Source of the DNA: Bacillota bacterium
GTDB lineage: Bacteria > Bacillota > Limnochordia > JAAZLZ01
DNA length: 7,448 bases
Reading direction: 5' to 3'
Assembly: GCA_012799075.1 (NCBI GenBank)
Contig: JAAZLZ010000161.1
Span: forward strand, 1-7,448
Below, piece after piece: positions 1-6,647 of this stretch. Under the pieces are notes generated by a model. That model made no database searches. It saw only the letters and a list, made by a program, of their open reading frames with translations, and was not told the DNA's origin. The translations under genes were made by a program, and so were the position numbers. The first letter of the stretch is position 1, and every line of letters starts with the position of its first letter.

Positions 1-30
1 CCATCGGCTCAGCAAACATGCTGGGCATAC

Positions 31-54
31 AAAAGAGCGCCCCTAAGGGCGCTC
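31..54 (-). terminator. Intrinsic terminator of the dap/dpa operon
   Basis: On the minus strand an 8-bp perfect GC-rich stem (GAGCGCCC / GGGCGCTC) with a four-base loop TTAG is followed directly by TTTT and then GT. The stem begins 13 nt after the dapA stop codon. Placement, stem strength and the T tract fit a Rho-independent terminator ending the six-gene operon. The T tract is short (four), so some readthrough is possible. Confidence 0.88.
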
Positions 55-67
55 AGTACACTTCTCG

Positions 68-952
68 TCAGTCCAACAATCCCACCTGTCTTAGACACTC
101 TCGAATTGCATTACGCTGTTCATTCGTCGGTTCCACTAAGGGCAAGCGCAGACCCCCTGCTTTGAATCCGCTGAGATTAACGGCGGTCTTGACGGGAATG
201 GGGTTGGTGGTGATGAACATTACCTTAAACAGGGGCAGCAACTCAAGGTGAATCCGTGTTGCTTCCCGTACGTCGCCGCTTAAGAATGACTTGATCATCT
301 CTTTCATGCGGCGACCGACCAGATGGCTGGCTACGCTGACAACCCCGATTCCTCCGACAGACATAATAGGCAAGGTCAGACTATCATCGCCACTGTAGAT
401 GGCAAAATTCTCGGGAGTCTTGCGGCGGATTTCGGCCACCTGCTCCATATTACCGCTGGCTTCCTTCACGGCCACCACATTATCCAGCTCTGTCAATCGA
501 GCTATCGTGTCAGGCAACAGATTCTGACTTGTACGTCCCGGTACGTTATAGAGCATCACTGGGAGCTCAGTTTTTTGGGCAATCTCCTTGAAATGCTGAT
601 AGAGGCCCTCTTGGGGGGGCTTGTTGTAATACGGAACCACCAACATGATCCCGTCTACACCCACCTTCTCCGCGGCCTGGGTCAGCTTGATACTGCTTCC
701 AGTATCGTAGGAACCCGTCCCGGCAATGACAACTGCCTTCCCCCCGATTGCTTCGGTAACCGCCTGGTACAGCCCCACCTTTTCCTCAAAACTCAACGTC
801 GGCGACTCTCCCGTCGTACCACAGACGACGACCCCGTCGGAACCCGATCCCACTAACCGAACAGCTAACTGGGCCGCCTGATCATAATCGACGGACAAGT
901 CATCTTTGAAAGGGGTAACCATGGCCGTAATCAGGTTACCGAACTTTTTCAC
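68..952 (-). CDS. dapA: 4-hydroxy-tetrahydrodipicolinate synthase
   Basis: Cytosolic class I lyase that condenses pyruvate with aspartate-4-semialdehyde to 4-hydroxy-tetrahydrodipicolinate, the branch point between diaminopimelate/lysine and spore dipicolinate. The 294-residue product has the family's usual length and a TIM-barrel layout. Visible motifs are MVTPF (11-15), GTTGES (45-50, with the catalytic-triad Thr), PYYNKP (107-112), LYNVPGR (134-140, catalytic Tyr135 and substrate-binding Arg140) and AVKEASG (161-167) with Schiff-base Lys163. These sit two residues later than in the E. coli enzyme. The start is GTG at 952, preceded by AGGGGGTGG about six bases upstream, and it lies 13 nt after the dapG stop. 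It is the last gene of the operon, with a terminator just behind it. Its product feeds both DapB and DpaAB encoded upstream. No catalytic residue is missing. Confidence 0.97.
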   Translation of the reverse strand: MKKFGNLITAMVTPFKDDLSVDYDQAAQLAVRLVGSGSDGVVVCGTTGESPTLSFEEKVGLYQAVTEAIGGKAVVIAGTGSYDTGSSIKLTQAAEKVGVDGIMLVVPYYNKPPQEGLYQHFKEIAQKTELPVMLYNVPGRTSQNLLPDTIARLTELDNVVAVKEASGNMEQVAEIRRKTPENFAIYSGDDSLTLPIMSVGGIGVVSVASHLVGRRMKEMIKSFLSGDVREATRIHLELLPLFKVMFITTNPIPVKTAVNLSGFKAGGLRLPLVEPTNEQRNAIRECLRQVGLLD

Positions 953-965
953 GCTGTTCCACCCC

Positions 966-2159
966 CTAAGTCATTTTCACTCCGGAATTAAACTCATCGT
1001 GCAGTGCACGTACAGCTTTCTCAGCATCTTTTTCTTCGACTAAGCAGGAAATATTGGCATGGGAGTCGGCCGTCTGATGAATCCTGACCCCGACACTGTT
1101 TAGCGCGGCGACCACACGAGCCATGACCCCCGGTACACCACGCATGCCACCCCCCACCGCTGAGACTTTTGCAAACCCATATCTTACTTCCACTTCCATG
1201 GGAAGATCTCCTAGGACATTACAGGCCTTTTCGGCAGCGGACTGCAAAACAGTGAAAGCAATGAGACCGGGATTGACTTGAATAAGATCGATGCTTATCT
1301 GGGCATTACCTAACCGCTGAAAGACTGCTAGGCTTAGATCCTCTTCATTGAATCGAAGCACGAATTGAGCAAGACCCATAAGGTGGGCAATACCGGTGAC
1401 TACGCGATCGGCAGTGACAGCATGATGGCTCCCGATTAAAGTTCCATTGCCTTGACCGTCCAATCCCTTCACAGCTAAGGGAATCTGGCCTTCCATCGCT
1501 ATTTCAACAGCCCGAGGATGAATTACCTTGGCCCCCAGATGGGCCATCTCCATTATCTCCTGGTAGCTCAATCGGGTGAGGACCCGAGCCTCTGGTACCA
1601 CTCGCGGATCAGCAGTCATGACCCCATCCACATCGGTGTAGATTTCGGCTAATTCGGCCTTTAAGGCTGCTGCCAAAGCGGCGGCTGTTGTATCGCTGCC
1701 GCCCCTCCCCAGCGTGGTAATTTCCCCCTCAGAGGTCATTCCCTGAAAACCGGCGACCACCACAGTCTTCCCGTCGGCCAGTTCTCTATTTAGGCGGTCA
1801 GGAACGATTTTCAAGATGCGAGCATTTGTATAGGAATTATCCGTTATGATTCCCGCCTGACCCCCCGTCAAAGCGACGCAAGGATACCCTTCCTCCTGCA
1901 GCATGCGGCAGAAGACCACTGCGGAGATGACCTCCCCACAGGACATGACCAGGTCCAACTCCCGCTCCCTCACAGAACCACCTGCTAACTCGATCAAGGT
2001 GTCAGTCGCGTAGGGCTGGCCCTTCCGGCCCATGGCAGACACCACCACCACGGGCCGATAACCTTGTTCAATCGACTCCGTTACCCGCCGCCGGCACTTC
2101 TCCCGTCCTTCGGAGGAGGCCACCGACGTTCCTCCGAATTTCTGAACGATGATCCTCAT
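966..2159 (-). CDS. dapG: Aspartate kinase, DapG-type
   Basis: Phosphorylates L-aspartate with ATP to aspartyl-4-phosphate, the entry step of the aspartate pathway. At 397 residues it is close to Bacillus DapG (about 404). The kinase domain (about 1-245) shows KFGGTS (7-12), GRGGSDTTA (151-159) and TDVDGVMTADPR (175-186). The C-terminal part (about 262-397) holds two ACT-like regulatory segments, the second starting near VSAVGGGM (332-339). There is no homoserine dehydrogenase fusion. The ATG at 2159 follows a G-rich Shine-Dalgarno (GGTGGGGGAGAG) that starts immediately after the asd stop, 14 nt away. The dapG name rests on length and on the asd-dapG-dapA order. In B. subtilis that isozyme is inhibited by meso-diaminopimelate rather than lysine, and whether this protein behaves the same is inference. 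An internal start giving a separate beta subunit, as in LysC, was not established. Confidence 0.94.
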   Translation of the reverse strand: MRIIVQKFGGTSVASSEGREKCRRRVTESIEQGYRPVVVVSAMGRKGQPYATDTLIELAGGSVRERELDLVMSCGEVISAVVFCRMLQEEGYPCVALTGGQAGIITDNSYTNARILKIVPDRLNRELADGKTVVVAGFQGMTSEGEITTLGRGGSDTTAAALAAALKAELAEIYTDVDGVMTADPRVVPEARVLTRLSYQEIMEMAHLGAKVIHPRAVEIAMEGQIPLAVKGLDGQGNGTLIGSHHAVTADRVVTGIAHLMGLAQFVLRFNEEDLSLAVFQRLGNAQISIDLIQVNPGLIAFTVLQSAAEKACNVLGDLPMEVEVRYGFAKVSAVGGGMRGVPGVMARVVAALNSVGVRIHQTADSHANISCLVEEKDAEKAVRALHDEFNSGVKMT

Positions 2160-2173
2160 CGCTCTCCCCCACC

Positions 2174-3208
2174 TTACAATAGACCATTAGCCACCATGTA
2201 TTCGGCAATCTGAACAGAGTTAAGGGCGGCCCCCTTGCGGATCTGATCCCCAACTACCCATAGGTTCAGACCGTGGGGCACAGTCCTGTCTGCCCTGATG
2301 CGTCCCACATAAACAGGATCTTGGTCGGCAACATCCCAGGGCATAGGATACTCCATCGCCTCTGGATTATCTTGGACCACAATCCCCGGCGAGTCTGCCA
2401 AGAGAGCCTTTGCCTCCTCAGGGCTGATGGGCTTGGCGAACTCTATGTTGATGCTTTCCGAATGACTCCGCAGGACAGGCACCCGCACCGTCGTGGCGGT
2501 AACCCGGATGGACTTATCCCCGAATATTTTCTGGGTTTCGTTGACCATTTTCCATTCTTCCTTCGTGTAGTCATCCTCCGCGAAGGAATCAATATGGGGA
2601 AGCAGGTTGAAAGCTATCTGATAGTGCTTTGGAGCACTCCCATAGGGCAGGACCTTTGCTTCCAAGGGGCGTCCCTCGGCGTAGGACTTAACCTGTTCGA
2701 CTAGTTCATCCATCGCGGCAACCCCCGCTCCGGAAACCGCTTGATAAGTTGATACCACTATCCGCTTTATCTGAGCCCGATCGTGAAGGGGCTTTAAGGG
2801 AACCACCATGATGATGGTCGAACAGTTTGGATTGGCAATGACGCCCTCATGCTTGTGGATGTCCCTGGCATTTACCTCAGGCACCACCAGGGGAACCGAA
2901 GGATCCATGCGAAAAGCGCTGGTGTTGTCGATGACTACCGTCCCAGCTTCCCGCGCAGCATCCACAAACTCTCTGCTCACACTTGCACCCGCGGTGAAAA
3001 AGGCAAGATCAACCCCGGCAAAGGACTGGTGGGTGACCTCTTCAATGACCATCTTCTCCCCATCCACGTCTAACTCTCGCCCTGCGGAACGGGCAGAAGC
3101 CAACAGCCGCAGCTTCCCGATGGGAAAACGTCTTTCCATGAGGATCTGTACTAATTCTTGACCTACAACTCCGGTTGCACCTAAGACAGCCACATTGTAA
3201 CTACCCAC
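2174..3208 (-). CDS. asd: Aspartate-semialdehyde dehydrogenase
   Basis: Reduces aspartyl-4-phosphate with NADPH to aspartate-4-semialdehyde, directly between the DapG and DapA reactions. The 344-residue product has the normal family length. It shows the nucleotide-binding GATGVVG (10-16), the catalytic-cysteine motif NPNCST (126-131, Cys129), TYQAVSGAG (154-162) and the RVPVLRSHS segment (242-250) with the acid/base His249. The start is GTG at 3208 with AGAGGAG about nine bases upstream. The reading frame gives MGSYNVAVLGATG, so the Rossmann strand begins right at the N-terminus as expected. It follows dpaB by 36 nt and precedes dapG by 14 nt, consistent with one transcript. I see no convincing extra promoter in front of it, although B. 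subtilis asd is known to have additional regulation. Confidence 0.97.
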   Translation of the reverse strand: MGSYNVAVLGATGVVGQELVQILMERRFPIGKLRLLASARSAGRELDVDGEKMVIEEVTHQSFAGVDLAFFTAGASVSREFVDAAREAGTVVIDNTSAFRMDPSVPLVVPEVNARDIHKHEGVIANPNCSTIIMVVPLKPLHDRAQIKRIVVSTYQAVSGAGVAAMDELVEQVKSYAEGRPLEAKVLPYGSAPKHYQIAFNLLPHIDSFAEDDYTKEEWKMVNETQKIFGDKSIRVTATTVRVPVLRSHSESINIEFAKPISPEEAKALLADSPGIVVQDNPEAMEYPMPWDVADQDPVYVGRIRADRTVPHGLNLWVVGDQIRKGAALNSVQIAEYMVANGLL

Positions 3209-3244
3209 TGACCGATGTCTCCTCTTTTGACATATTTCGTTCGC

Positions 3245-3835
3245 TCAAGGCCTGTATTGGATAAGGATCGGTTGAATCTGCTTCCCTTGCAGGGCCTCCA
3301 CTATGGTAGGGATAATCAATTTCATATTCGCAACAAGCGAACAAGCCTTGCCCGTAGGGTTATCCTGCCCAAAGGGAACCATATAGATATTCCGGGCATT
3401 TAGCAAAACGCCCAGATTCCTGGCATTAGCCCCAAGTCCATCATTGGTGGAAATCGCCACTACTACCGGTCGGTTGTTGCGCAAATGGGCCTTGGCGGCC
3501 ATCAACACAGGGGAATCGGTAATAGCATTGGCCAACTTGCTTAGCGTGTTGCCAGTGCAAGGGGCAATGACTAATACGTCCAATAGCCCTTTCGGTCCGA
3601 TGGGTTCCGAGTCAACGATGGTACTAACAGGCTCTTTGCCAGTCAACTTCTTAAGCAGTCCCCACCAATGGTCCGCTGTACCAAATCGAGTGTCTACCTG
3701 GGCCACTTCAGTGGAAATGATGGGAATCACGTCGGCACCCGCTGCAACTAAGGCTTCGACTTGGGGCATGACTTCAGCGAACGTACAATAGGATCCTGTC
3801 ATCGCGAATCCGACCCTTACATTCGTCAGATCCAC
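3245..3835 (-). CDS. dpaB: Dipicolinate synthase subunit B (flavoprotein fold)
   Basis: Second subunit of dipicolinate synthase (SpoVFB), which together with DpaA makes dipicolinic acid in the mother cell during sporulation for loading into the forespore core. The 196-residue length is typical. The protein belongs to the flavoprotein (FMN-dependent decarboxylase-like) fold: GFAMTGS (9-15) begins the first strand and loop, APCTGNTLSKLA (91-102) matches the phosphate-binding region of that family, and STNDGLGANARN (129-140) and PFGQDNP (154-160) are segments I associate with DpaB proteins. Start is GTG at 3835. The Shine-Dalgarno AAGGGGGG overlaps the TAA stop of dpaA, and the 13-nt gap implies coupled translation of the two subunits. 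Nothing appears truncated. Confidence 0.95.
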   Translation of the reverse strand: MDLTNVRVGFAMTGSYCTFAEVMPQVEALVAAGADVIPIISTEVAQVDTRFGTADHWWGLLKKLTGKEPVSTIVDSEPIGPKGLLDVLVIAPCTGNTLSKLANAITDSPVLMAAKAHLRNNRPVVVAISTNDGLGANARNLGVLLNARNIYMVPFGQDNPTGKACSLVANMKLIIPTIVEALQGKQIQPILIQYRP

Positions 3836-3848
3836 AGTGAATCCCCCC

Positions 3849-4760
3849 TTAACGTTCGCCAGTCTTATCGCCCAGCAAGCGGAGGATCAAGTCAGGATAA
3901 GTCTCGGCCAGTATCCTACCGGCGGATAGGGGTGCCACCTTCCCCGGGAGCCCCAGAGCCAACTCTGCTTCTATGCCCAGGTGCTGTGCGGCGGCAAAGT
4001 CGGTTCCCCCAGGGTGGGAGGCCAAATCAATCACCAATGCCCCCTTGGGAAGTACCGCCAAGACCTTCTCGGTGATCACCAGGTGGGGAACGGTATTGAA
4101 GACTACTTGAGCCTTCGTGGCTACTTCGGACAGTTCAGTCAAATTCCGGGATTCCAGGCACATCTCCCGGGCCCGGGCCAACTGGACAGGGTTGCGGGCA
4201 ACAATCACCACTTCGGCCCCCATCGCGGCTAATAACCGTCCCAGGGTGACCCCGCAACGACCGAAGCCGACCACCACACAGGTGCTGCCGTGGATGGTCA
4301 CGGGCAAGCGCTCCATGGCCAATTGAACGGCACCTTCCGCGGTAGGGATAGAGTTTAGGATGGCAATTTCGTCATCCTCGGCCGTCTCCACCAGCCGCAG
4401 CTGATACCGGCAGGCCAACTCCTTGACGATGGGCTTAGCCATGCCGATCAAGAGCGGTGTGCCCGGAGCCAGGCGACTGCACAATTCATCATTCAAACAA
4501 ATACGCGCTCCAGGTAGGGGATACGACTTAATCCAGCCATCTTGGTCGGTGTTGCTCATGGGGGCAATAACGACATCGACACCTTCCACCCCATCAAGGG
4601 GATCACTTACTGCTTCCGCATCCCCTGGGGGGAGGGACTCCTGGGGATAGGAGACCGCCGTTACCGTTGCCCCCTCAGCCGCCAGACCTCGCAGCAGTTC
4701 AATCTCCCTACCATCGCCACCTAAAAGGGCGATGCGGACTCCCATGAGTCGCCCAGCCAT
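3849..4760 (-). CDS. dpaA: Dipicolinate synthase subunit A
   Basis: Dehydrogenase-like subunit of dipicolinate synthase (SpoVFA), acting on the DapA product to yield dipicolinate, the spore-core chelator of calcium. With the chosen start it has 303 residues, against about 297 in B. subtilis. The N-terminal domain (about 7-145) opens with ALLGGDGREIEL (11-22). A Rossmann NAD(P)-binding domain follows with VVVGFGRCGVTLGRLL (162-177). Near the C-terminus GLPGKVAPLSAG (270-281) is a strongly conserved-looking block. The ATG at 4760 was chosen because AGGAGGAGGAG ends five bases upstream; a TTG at 4781 would fall before this site and an ATG at 4745 lies too far from it. The 81-nt gap to dapB contains a possible sporulation promoter, so the gene may be read both from the operon promoter and on its own in the mother cell. 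Confidence 0.96.
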   Translation of the reverse strand: MAGRLMGVRIALLGGDGREIELLRGLAAEGATVTAVSYPQESLPPGDAEAVSDPLDGVEGVDVVIAPMSNTDQDGWIKSYPLPGARICLNDELCSRLAPGTPLLIGMAKPIVKELACRYQLRLVETAEDDEIAILNSIPTAEGAVQLAMERLPVTIHGSTCVVVGFGRCGVTLGRLLAAMGAEVVIVARNPVQLARAREMCLESRNLTELSEVATKAQVVFNTVPHLVITEKVLAVLPKGALVIDLASHPGGTDFAAAQHLGIEAELALGLPGKVAPLSAGRILAETYPDLILRLLGDKTGER

Positions 4761-4803
4761 TGCTTCTCCTCCTCCTGCCAAACGACCAGACTAGCTTCGT
4801 TTC

Positions 4804-4831
4804 AGTATATGACGTCGGGCAGTGGGGAGTG
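4804..4831 (-). promoter_or_regulatory. Possible sigma-K-type promoter for dpaAB
   Basis: In the dapB-dpaA gap the minus strand reads CACT (4831-4828), then the -10-like CATATACTG (4811-4803). The spacing is AC, 17 bases, CATANNNT, which fits the known sigma-K consensus (AC, about 17 bases, CATANNNTA) except for G in place of the final A. A start near 4797 would leave a leader of about 37 nt. B. subtilis dpaAB is transcribed by sigma-K, so position and biology agree. The motif is short and degenerate, so chance occurrence cannot be excluded. Confidence 0.4.
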
Positions 4832-4841
4832 CTTGTCCCGG

Positions 4842-5651
4842 CTAATCCGCAAAGAGCAGCCCTTCCAGACCATACATCACCCCCTTGATTTCACCAACCC
4901 GGCGAATGCCAAGCAACACGCCCGGCATGAAGGAGTCGCGGCTGAAGGAATCATGGCGGATGGTGACAGTCTGTCCCTCCAAGCCGAAGATGACTTCCTG
5001 GTGGGCAACAAGTCCGGGAAGACGAACACTGTGAATCTGAACACCGCTAAAGTTGCCCCCCCGCGCGCCTTTCACCTTCTCAACAAAATCTTGTTGTTCG
5101 TCACTATCGTCGCCACCCGGCCGATTACTGAGAATCATCTCCGCAGTTTTGATGGCGGTGCCGGAGGGCGCGTCAACTTTTCGGTCATGATGGAGCTCAA
5201 TGATTTCCACCTGATGGAAATAAGGAGAAGCTATTTTGCACAGGTGCATCATCAGTACGGCCCCCAGGGCAAAATTCGGGGCAATTAAGCAACCCAGGTC
5301 CCGAGCTTTGCATAGCTCCCGGATCCGCTCCAGCTCCGCCTGACCCATCCCCGTCGTGCCAACTACTGGCCGGACCCCGCATTCGATGGCAGTAACGATA
5401 TTATCAAAGGCTACCATGGGTGTTGTAAAATCAACCAAGACATCTGCCTTGTTTGCCCTTAACGTGGTACCAAGATCCTTCTGCACAGATATTCCCAAAG
5501 GGCTCATTCCAGCGAGAATGCCGAGGTCTTCCCCGAGGTGGGCAGGATCAACTCCCCCCACCAACTCCAAATCCGCCGCATTGATTATTTCTTTTAGAAC
5601 ATGTCGACCCATCCGACCCCCGGCGCCGCTGACAACCACCCTAATTGGCAC
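4842..5651 (-). CDS. dapB: 4-hydroxy-tetrahydrodipicolinate reductase
   Basis: Reduces and dehydrates the DapA product to tetrahydrodipicolinate using NAD(P)H, committing it to diaminopimelate and lysine. The 269-residue product has normal length. The N-terminal Rossmann domain shows SGAGGRMG (8-15), VDFTTP (73-78) and GTTG (98-101). The catalytic domain carries APNFALGAVLM (124-134) and ELHHDRKVDAPSGTA (152-166), with catalytic His154/His155 and Lys158. IRHDSFSR (231-238) and the ending are also typical. The start is GTG at 5651, with AGAGGAGG about seven bases upstream. A TTG at 5675 keeps the frame open but precedes that ribosome site and adds an atypical extension. It is the first gene of the operon, about 47 nt behind the likely transcription start. 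In B. subtilis dapB lies elsewhere, so its place here puts both enzymes competing for the DapA product on one transcript. Confidence 0.96.
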   Translation of the reverse strand: MPIRVVVSGAGGRMGRHVLKEIINAADLELVGGVDPAHLGEDLGILAGMSPLGISVQKDLGTTLRANKADVLVDFTTPMVAFDNIVTAIECGVRPVVGTTGMGQAELERIRELCKARDLGCLIAPNFALGAVLMMHLCKIASPYFHQVEIIELHHDRKVDAPSGTAIKTAEMILSNRPGGDDSDEQQDFVEKVKGARGGNFSGVQIHSVRLPGLVAHQEVIFGLEGQTVTIRHDSFSRDSFMPGVLLGIRRVGEIKGVMYGLEGLLFAD

Positions 5652-5705
5652 TTGGTATCCTCCTCTTCCAAGCAAGGAAATGGCAACTACCTATTTGTTG
5701 CATCC

Positions 5706-5734
5706 ATTTTCCTACAAAAGATACTGCCTGTCAA
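5706..5734 (-). promoter_or_regulatory. Sigma-A-like promoter of the dapB-dapA operon
   Basis: On the minus strand a perfect -35 hexamer TTGACA (5734-5729) is separated by exactly 17 bases from GAAAAT (5711-5706), which matches four of six positions of TATAAT. It lies just after the upstream terminator and before dapB, the correct place for the operon promoter. Transcription would start near 5699, giving a leader of roughly 47 nt, too short for a lysine (L-box) riboswitch or a classical T-box. Confidence 0.7.
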
Positions 5735-5751
5735 GCAACGGTCCCTGACGC

Positions 5752-5780
5752 GCAAAAAGACCGTCAAACGGCCTTTTTGC
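5752..5780 (-). terminator. Intrinsic terminator behind the stress-protein gene
   Basis: The minus strand can form a 13-bp stem, GCAAAAAGGCCGT with ACGGTCTTTTTGC, with one G-T pair and a three-base loop TTG. The stem starts 18 nt after the stop codon of the preceding gene. The T run lies inside the 3' arm, paired with an A run in the 5' arm, so the hairpin is nearly symmetrical and could also stop plus-strand transcription. It separates the right-hand gene block from the dapB promoter. Confidence 0.85.
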
Positions 5781-5798
5781 CTCTGCTTACAGGTATTC

Positions 5799-6287
5799 CT
5801 AGTGGGTTTCTACGTCGTTTGCTCCATACTCCCTTAACACATCCACGGCGTCTTCCAGCTTGTTGTCATCATCGGACTCGATCACCGCCAGGATCTTGCC
5901 CCGCTTAACCTCTTCCTCGTAATACCGACCCCGGTCTTCGGGGATGCCAAGGTCGATAAGACCCCCGGCCACCCCACCGGCCACCGCCCCCGAAAGGGTT
6001 GCGGCCAAGGGCCCAGCGGCAATAATGGGACCGATGCCAGGAATAGCTAGGGCGCCCGCACCAGCAAGCAAGCCGGTCAATCCACCGAGGGCTCCTCCCC
6101 ACGTGGTTCCCTCGGAGACGTCAGCAGCTCCCATCTGTCCTCCTGCTTCCATGTCTCCGCGGCCTTTCTTGCCCATGCTCTTGGCCACAATGGAGATCTC
6201 TTCTGGGTTAAAACCTTTATCCCGCATGGCGCCAACCGCTTCTTCCGCCTGATTGCGGGAACTAAAGGTCGCCAGTACTTTTCCCAT
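5799..6287 (-). CDS. YflT-like general stress protein with glycine-rich core
   Basis: Small protein of 162 residues whose exact function is unknown. The N-terminus MGKVLATFSSRNQAEEAV (1-18), followed by RDKGFNPEEISIVAK (22-36), resembles the general stress protein 17M/YflT-type domain, a beta-alpha-beta fold found in stress proteins. Residues 62-113 are a Gly/Ala-rich hydrophobic stretch (for example ALGGLTGLLAGAGALAIPG, 66-84) of the glycine-zipper type, which may insert into or lie against a membrane. A second small alpha/beta segment, RGKILAVIESDD (129-140), plus an acidic tail end the protein. The two flanking segments look like an internal pseudo-repeat around the hydrophobic core. The ATG at 6287 gives the expected family start, but the G-rich Shine-Dalgarno (GGAAGGGGG) is about 12 bases away, longer than usual. 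It lies 71 nt after ymxH, with no clear promoter between, and is followed by a strong terminator. Stress induction is inferred from family resemblance only. Confidence 0.8.
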   Translation of the reverse strand: MGKVLATFSSRNQAEEAVGAMRDKGFNPEEISIVAKSMGKKGRGDMEAGGQMGAADVSEGTTWGGALGGLTGLLAGAGALAIPGIGPIIAAGPLAATLSGAVAGGVAGGLIDLGIPEDRGRYYEEEVKRGKILAVIESDDDNKLEDAVDVLREYGANDVETH

Positions 6288-6358
6288 AAATGAGCCAGTC
6301 CCCCTTCCTGGTAGTGAATTCCCGCCACTATTTTGCCCAGCAAAGGGGCAGCTATGCA

Positions 6359-6613
6359 TCAGGGCTTGCCGGCCTCCCGGGCCTGGGACATATCAACAAT
6401 CAATAAGTCCACGCCGATCTTCTTGATACCGTGCCACGGCAGCATCATCCACCTTTTCCGTTCAAGACGGCGGGTGCCGGGAACGGGGAGAATCAGTGCA
6501 GTCAATCGTCCCGTCTCCGTATCAATGATTGCATCCGCCCTATCGACTAGCCCCAGGCGAAGCCCCTCGTTGATGCTAATGATTTCTTTCCCAGCCAACT
6601 CGGAATAAAGCAT
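6359..6613 (-). CDS. ymxH: YlmC/YmxH-family sporulation protein (PRC-barrel)
   Basis: An 84-residue protein matching the YlmC/YmxH family (about 80-85 residues) conserved in endospore formers; the molecular role is not established. It shows MLYSELAGKEIISINEGLRLG (start of residues 1-21), the acidic DAIIDTETGRLTALILP (27-43) and the ending MLPWHGIKKIGVDLLIVD (57-74), which is the usual PRC-barrel-like layout of short beta strands. The ATG at 6613 follows AAGGGGGTGA a few bases upstream and fits the family N-terminus; the reading frame stays open further upstream but overlaps the preceding gene. In B. subtilis ymxH lies directly before dpaA-dpaB-asd-dapG-dapA. Here it is still near that cluster but is separated from it by a stress-type gene, a terminator and dapB. 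It begins 34 nt after the preceding gene and is probably cotranscribed with it. Confidence 0.92.
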   Translation of the reverse strand: MLYSELAGKEIISINEGLRLGLVDRADAIIDTETGRLTALILPVPGTRRLERKRWMMLPWHGIKKIGVDLLIVDMSQAREAGKP

Positions 6614-6647
6614 TCCCGTCACCCCCTTCAAGTGTATGCAAGAACCT

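Noticed and set aside
8..25. Small hairpin CAGCA / TGCTG left of the operon terminator.
   Set aside because: It is short, has no T tract, and the neighbouring sequence is cut by the window edge, so no role can be assigned.
323..856. Long plus-strand open frame inside dapA.
   Set aside because: It lies wholly within a clear dapA frame, has no recognisable motif or ribosome site, and its composition is that of an antisense shadow.
3227..3232. Perfect TTGACA on the plus strand in the dpaB-asd gap, as an antisense promoter.
   Set aside because: At 17 bases downstream the sequence is GGCCTG, and the nearest TATTGG is about 23 bases away, so there is no usable -10 element.
4777..4803. Inverted repeat AAACGA / TCGTTT in the dapB-dpaA gap as a terminator or operator.
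   Set aside because: Six AT-rich pairs with an 11-base loop and no T tract; this is easily expected by chance.
5944..6252. Plus-strand Pro/Ala-rich open frame opposite the stress gene.
   Set aside because: The Pro/Ala richness is the direct antisense product of the Gly/Ala-rich coding sequence on the minus strand.
6334..6350. Hairpin TGCCC / GGGCA between ymxH and the stress gene as a terminator.
   Set aside because: The stem has only five pairs, and on the minus strand it is followed by AAAA rather than a T tract.
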